The position numbers and the translations under genes were made by a program. Shown in pieces: positions 39,983 through 43,104 of a stretch of DNA of 43,104 bases. The stretch's first letter is position 1; the number at the start of each line of letters is the position of its first letter. Source of the stretch: Planctomycetaceae bacterium. GTDB lineage: Bacteria > Planctomycetota > PLA2. The stretch is taken from the NCBI GenBank assembly GCA_011525755.1, contig WYBS01000159.1:1-43104 (forward strand), read 5' to 3'. The notes below the pieces were generated by a model, which saw only the letters and a list, made by a program, of their open reading frames with translations, was not told where the DNA came from and did no database searches.

Positions 39983-40337
39983 GCGCTTGTCCTCAATCGC
40001 CCCGCGAGGGGCGTCTTCCTTGCCGTACCTCCGGCAGTTGGAGAGTCTCCTGCCGGTCCTTCCGGGCATGCCCTTAGCCCGAAGGTCGCCCTACTTACCA
40101 CAAGCGGTTTCCCGCCCGCAACTGCTTTCCCAAGGGCAACGCCCTCGGGAACGGCGAGAGCGTGCTCCCCCCCTGTCACGGCCCCGTCACACGCCGCCTT
40201 TTTTCGCCGGGGGGAAGAGAGGGTGCCCGCGGGAGGGAAGGGGGCGGCGGGGTCGAGCCTGCGACGCGCCGGGCGGCCTCGGCGCCTGCGGAGGGCTCAA
40301 GGCGTGTGAACGAATCCCGGCTGGCGCGCCTGAGCTC
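39983..40337. promoter_or_regulatory. 355-base regulatory region upstream of secretin 2
   Basis: No gene is visible here. Reading towards secretin 2 it holds the bipartite GTCAC element (40173-40204) and a weak promoter candidate, TTGCGG (40121-40116) with TAAGTA 18 bases on; that -35 sequence and spacing are the same as at the pseudopilus promoter. Hairpins follow in the leader (tgccg-tacctc-cggca at 40021-40035 and cgcccc-gcga-ggggcg near 39998-40013). A TACGGCAAGGAAG stretch (40027-40015, minus strand) is nearly the same as one in the secretin 1 leader (28802-28791). The part from 40205 to 40337 shows nothing recognisable. Confidence 0.4.
40173..40204 (-). promoter_or_regulatory. Bipartite GTCAC-N6-GTCAC element with T6 run, upstream of secretin 2
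   Basis: On the plus strand ctgtcacggcc is followed by ccgtcac, giving GTCAC units at 40175-40179 and 40186-40190, then a T6 run at 40199-40204. The first unit is 193 bases from the secretin 2 ATG, compared with 192 for secretin 1. Here the element is fully intergenic, so it is not explained by coding constraint. Confidence 0.55.
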
Positions 40338-41048
40338 TCAGCCGCGCGCGCGGCGGTGGTCCGGGATCGGCCGGCCGAGGAGGCGGAGGATCGCCTTCAG
40401 GTCCTCCCACGCGTCCTTCTTCGCCGGCGGGTTCCGGAGGAGGTACGCCGGGTGGAACGTCGGCACGACGGTCCACTGGCGCAGCTCCATCGGCCGCCCG
40501 CGCACCTTCGTGATGCCGCCCGTGTAGCCGGTGAGCGCCTTGAGCGCGTGGTTGCCTAGGGCGCAGATGATCCTCGGCCGGATGAGATCCATCTGGCGGA
40601 GCAGGAAGGGCTCGCACTTCTCGACCTCGTCCGGCGCGGGTGCCCGGTTCTCGGGCGGCCGGCACTTGAGGACGTTCGCGATGTAGACCTCCTCGCGCTT
40701 CAGTCCCATCGCCTCGATCATCTGCGTCAGGAGCTGGCCCGCGCGGCCGACGAAGGGCCGCGCCTGCAGGTCCTCGTCGTGCCCCGGCGCCTCGCCCACG
40801 AACATGAGCTCCGCGCGCGGATGGCCCTCGCCGAAGACGACCGTCGTGCGCGTCTCGCAGAGCCCGCACTTCCGGCACGCGAGCGCCTCGGCGCGGAGCG
40901 CCTCCCACGCCGCGGTGTCGTCCGCCGCGGGCGCCGGGCCCCCCGACCCCCCCCGCTTCGCCTTCGCCGCCACGCGCCTCGGGCCCTGGTAGAGGGCGCG
41001 CGCGCGGAGCGTCGCGGCGAACTCCCTCGCGACTTCCCTCGGCTCCAT
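40338..41048 (-). CDS. Type-4 (Fe-S) uracil-DNA glycosylase
   Basis: This is 236 residues. CRKCGLC (Cys58, Cys61) with [18 protein letters not shown] (Cys129, Cys145) gives the four cysteines that bind the 4Fe-4S cluster of family 4 [12 protein letters not shown] (85-93) is the family's uracil-binding/catalytic motif, and TFHPAYLLR (197-205) the C-terminal DNA-intercalation motif. It removes uracil from DNA after cytosine deamination. The N-terminal about 45 residues are a basic/Gly-Ala-rich extension partly encoded by a GC micro-repeat with eight C (40947-40954). It starts 9 bases after the DHH gene. Identification is secure; the related SPO1 DNA polymerase-like annotation covers the same family. 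Confidence 0.94.
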   Translation of the reverse strand: MEPREVAREFAATLRARALYQGPRRVAAKAKRGGSGGPAPAADDTAAWEALRAEALACRKCGLCETRTTVVFGEGHPRAELMFVGEAPGHDEDLQARPFVGRAGQLLTQMIEAMGLKREEVYIANVLKCRPPENRAPAPDEVEKCEPFLLRQMDLIRPRIICALGNHALKALTGYTGGITKVRGRPMELRQWTVVPTFHPAYLLRNPPAKKDAWEDLKAILRLLGRPIPDHRRARG

Positions 41049-41057
41049 CGCGGCAGG

Positions 41058-42038
41058 TTACCGCGAGCCGGCGACGGCCGCCGCCTCGAGCTCCGCGAGA
41101 AGCGCGTCCCGCGCGGTCCCGGGCGCGAGGCTGCTCGTGAAGCCGGACGCCCGGACGTGCCCGCCGCCGCCGTGCCGCGCGGCGAGCGCGGAGACGTTCG
41201 CGCGGTCGTCCTTGCTCCGGAGGCTCACCTTCGTGCCGCCCTCCGCAAGGCCGCGGAAGAGCGCCGCGACGACCACGCCCTTGACCTGGATCAGCATGTC
41301 GATCAGGTCCTTCACGTCCTCCTCGTCGACGCCGAGATCCTTGCCGTAGCCGTGCGGGAGCGTGAGGATCGCGACGCGCCCCTGGGAGCGCAGCTCGATC
41401 GCCTCGACGGCGCGCGAGCGCAGACGGAGGACGCCGAAGCCGACGGAGGCGTAGAGCTCCCGCTGGAGGCGGTCGGGCTCGGCGCCGAGACGGAGGAGGT
41501 CGGCCGCGATCTCGAGCGTCCGCGGCGTCGTCGACGAGTAGCAGAAGCGGCCCGTGTCGGTCACGAGCGCCACGAGCAGGCACTGCGCCGCGACGGCGTC
41601 GATCGCGTAGCCGCCCTCCCTGAGCAGCAGGTACACCTGCTCCCCCACGGCCGCCGCCTTGTCGTCGATCCAGTTGAGGTCGCCGTATGCGCTATTCGAC
41701 ACGTGGTGGTCGATGTTCGCGATCCGCGCGCCCGTCGGCCGCTCGGCGAGCACGCGCCCCAGCCGGTCCGGGCCGCCCGCGTCGAGCGCGAGGACGAGAT
41801 CGGCCGCGGGCACCGGGTCCTTCCCGAGGACCGCGATCGACTCGTAGCCCGCCAGGAAGGCATACACGGGGGGTGCGGGGGCCTCGGTGACGAGAAGGAC
41901 CTTCTTCCCGCGGGGCTCGAGCGCGCGCTTCAGCGCGAGGCCGCAGCCGAGGCCGTCGCCGTCCATCGGGGTGTGGGTCGCGCAGAGGATCGAGCGCGCG
42001 TCGCGGATCGCCGCGAGGATCTCGGACGGGACGGTCAC
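41058..42038 (-). CDS. nrnA: DHH/DHHA1 phosphoesterase, NrnA-like (oligoribonuclease / pAp phosphatase)
   Basis: This is 326 residues from a GTG overlapping the ridA stop (GTGA). Motifs in order: THTPMDGDGLGCGLAL (in place of HxxPDGDxxGS, metal ligands His/Asp/Asp), LALDAGGPDRLG (Asp ligand), NIDHHVSN (the DHH motif) and a C-terminal DHHA1 domain with RHGGGGHVRASGF. NrnA degrades short RNA oligomers and dephosphorylates 3'-phosphoadenosine 5'-phosphate. Length and motif spacing fit the family. TEAPAPPVYAF is encoded across a GC micro-repeat (41868-41882) identical over 15 bases to one in asnB. Confidence 0.92.
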   Translation of the reverse strand: MTVPSEILAAIRDARSILCATHTPMDGDGLGCGLALKRALEPRGKKVLLVTEAPAPPVYAFLAGYESIAVLGKDPVPAADLVLALDAGGPDRLGRVLAERPTGARIANIDHHVSNSAYGDLNWIDDKAAAVGEQVYLLLREGGYAIDAVAAQCLLVALVTDTGRFCYSSTTPRTLEIAADLLRLGAEPDRLQRELYASVGFGVLRLRSRAVEAIELRSQGRVAILTLPHGYGKDLGVDEEDVKDLIDMLIQVKGVVVAALFRGLAEGGTKVSLRSKDDRANVSALAARHGGGGHVRASGFTSSLAPGTARDALLAELEAAAVAGSR

Positions 42039-42415
42039 GCCCGGCGCCTCGCGATCGCGTCGATCTCGACCAAGGCGTTTCTCGGCAGCGCGGCGACGGC
42101 GACCGTCGAGCGCGACGGCCGGTGGGGGCCGAACGCCTGCCCGTAGACCTCGTTCATCGCCGCGAAGTCCGCCATGTCCTTCAGGAAGACGGTCGTCCGG
42201 ACCACGAGGTCGAGGCCGGACCCGCCCGCCTCGAGGACCGCCGCGAGGTTCTTCATCACCTGCCGCGCCTGCTCGGCCGCGGTCGATCCCTTGAGCTCGC
42301 CCGTCGCCGGGTCGAGCGCGATCTGCCCGGAGCAGAAGAGCAGGTCGCCCATGCCGACGGCCTGGGAATAGGGGCCGATCGCCTGGGGCGCGCCGTTCGT
42401 CGCGACGAATTCCAT
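42035..42415 (-). CDS. ridA: RidA family 2-iminobutanoate/2-iminopropanoate deaminase
   Basis: This 126-residue protein has the usual RidA length and motifs: AIGPYSQAV, LLFCSGQIALDPATGEL, VVRTTVFLKDMADFAAMNEVYGQAF and ALPRNALVEIDAIA, with the substrate-binding Arg and Glu of the C-terminal motif. RidA trimers hydrolyse reactive enamine/imine intermediates made by PLP enzymes. It is the first gene of a coupled set with the DHH and UDG genes. No clear Shine-Dalgarno precedes the ATG. Confidence 0.95.
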   Translation of the reverse strand: MEFVATNGAPQAIGPYSQAVGMGDLLFCSGQIALDPATGELKGSTAAEQARQVMKNLAAVLEAGGSGLDLVVRTTVFLKDMADFAAMNEVYGQAFGPHRPSRSTVAVAALPRNALVEIDAIARRRA

Positions 42416-42451
42416 GGGGTGGGGGATTCTAAGCCCCCGGACCCCCTCTTA

Positions 42452-43104
42452 TCACTTCTCGTGGAGGAAGCACGCCGCGGAGTGGCCGGGACGGTGCTCT
42501 TTCAAGACAGGCGCCTCCTCCGCGCAGCGGTCGAAGGCCTTTGCGCAGCGCGTCCGGAAGGGGCAGCCCCGGATCTCCTGGTCGGGGCTCGGCACGTCGC
42601 CCGTGAGCACGATGCGCTGGCGGCGCGACTCGACGTCCGGGTCGGGGATCGGCACCGCCGAGAGGAGCGCCTCGGTATAGGGATGGAGCGGCTCCGCGTA
42701 GAGCCGCGCCGACGGCGCGGTCTCGACGATCCGGCCGAGGTACATGACCGCGATCCGCCGCGAGATGTGGCGGACGACCGAGAGGTCGTGCGCGATGAAG
42801 AGGTACGCGACGCCGAGCCGGCGCTGGAGGTCCATGAGCAGGTTGATCACCTGGGCCTGGATCGAGACGTCGAGCGCGCTGACCGGCTCGTCGCAGACGA
42901 TCAGCTCGGGGTCGAGCACGAGCGCGCGGGCGAGCCCGATCCGCTGCCGCTGGCCGCCGCTGAACTCGTGCGGGTAGCGGAGCTTGTAGCGCGGGTCGAG
43001 GCCGACGAGCTCGAGCGCGTGCGAGACCTTCTCGTCGAGCTCCGCGCGGCCGAGCCTCCCGTGGATCTCGAGCGGCTCCCCGACGATCGAGCCGACGGTC
43101 ATCC
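42452..43104 (-). CDS. Peptide/nickel-type ABC transporter ATPase, OppF/DppF-like (5' end beyond window)
   Basis: About 217 C-terminal residues are visible. The frame is open to the window edge, and the Walker A motif lies outside. Visible are the Q-loop-side segment [12 protein letters not shown], signature [14 protein letters not shown], Walker [17 protein letters not shown]-loop [10 protein letters not shown] and the oligopeptide-transporter C-terminal domain with [15 protein letters not shown]. These identify the OppF/DppF type that powers uptake of peptides or nickel at the inner membrane. An ATG at 43102 is internal, not the true start. No permease or binding protein is in the window. 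Confidence 0.93.
   Translation of the reverse strand, partial: MTVGSIVGEPLEIHGRLGRAELDEKVSHALELVGLDPRYKLRYPHEFSGGQRQRIGLARALVLDPELIVCDEPVSALDVSIQAQVINLLMDLQRRLGVAYLFIAHDLSVVRHISRRIAVMYLGRIVETAPSARLYAEPLHPYTEALLSAVPIPDPDVESRRQRIVLTGDVPSPDQEIRGCPFRTRCAKAFDRCAEEAPVLKEHRPGHSAACFLHEK

Noticed and set aside
39982-40069. Longer N-terminus for secretin 2
   Set aside because: The extra 29 residues are Arg-rich leader sequence and would bury the lipoprotein signal; the chosen ATG has GAGGA upstream.
1-43104. tRNA, rRNA, insertion sequences, integrases, attachment sites
   Set aside because: I looked for T-loop motifs, transposase/integrase motifs and flanking repeats on both strands and saw none that hold up.

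Overview
This 43.1 kb, very GC-rich window holds 31 protein-coding genes, all on the minus strand. The first and last are cut by the window edges. I see no rRNA, tRNA, CRISPR array, insertion sequence or phage gene. Gene order therefore runs from high to low coordinates. The combination of twin TPR-bearing lipoprotein secretins, a PilM-PilN fusion, a PilO-like protein resembling the Amuc_1100 type, FHA proteins, an ExbB-ExbD-ExbD set with large TPR proteins, and a TMTC-like protein suggests a diderm of the PVC group, most likely Planctomycetota. That is an inference from gene content, with moderate confidence.

Layout: (1) 43104-40338: 3' part of a peptide/nickel ABC ATPase, RidA, a DHH phosphoesterase (NrnA-like) and a type-4 Fe-S uracil-DNA glycosylase. 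(2) 39982-37148: secretin 2, with an odd cysteine-containing hexapeptide repeat, preceded by a 355-base regulatory region and followed by an intrinsic terminator. (3) 36869-30592: an operon with its own promoter, encoding two TPR proteins, ExbB/TolQ and two ExbD proteins, ending in an intrinsic terminator that lies inside the start of the next gene. (4) 30588-28927: a membrane-anchored sulfatase-superfamily enzyme. (5) 28723-26105: secretin 1. (6) 26047-18466: a tightly coupled set of HAD phosphatase, GT2 glycosyltransferase, methyltransferase, asparagine synthetase and a TMTC-like membrane TPR protein. (7) 18393-16513: an FHA-GAF-AAA+-Fis regulator with a degraded sigma54-activation surface. 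(8) 16281-1199: a long pseudopilus operon from a promoter with a perfect TATAAT box: FHA-FHA membrane protein, PilM-PilN fusion, PilO-like, TPR/jelly-roll protein, four prepilin-like proteins (G, H, J, I types), three exported proteins and scpB. (9) 1051-1: a PpiD/SurA-like membrane protein with its own promoter.

Working picture: regions 2, 5 and 8 look like parts of one type II secretion / type IV pilus-like envelope machine. It has an inner-membrane PilMNO platform, a four-component pseudopilus and two alternative outer-membrane secretins, but no assembly ATPase (GspE/PilB), GspF/PilC or prepilin peptidase in view. Three proteins of the operon carry apparent beta-sandwich, carbohydrate-binding-like domains, including a LamG-like domain inserted in a pseudopilin. 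This is the best candidate here for an undescribed system. Both secretin genes share a bipartite GTCAC-N6-GTCAC element plus a T6/A6 run at almost the same distance (192 and 193 bases) from their start codons, which suggests common control. A dispersed C-run/G-run micro-repeat recurs through the window, including at the exact place where the regulator lacks its GAFTGA loop.
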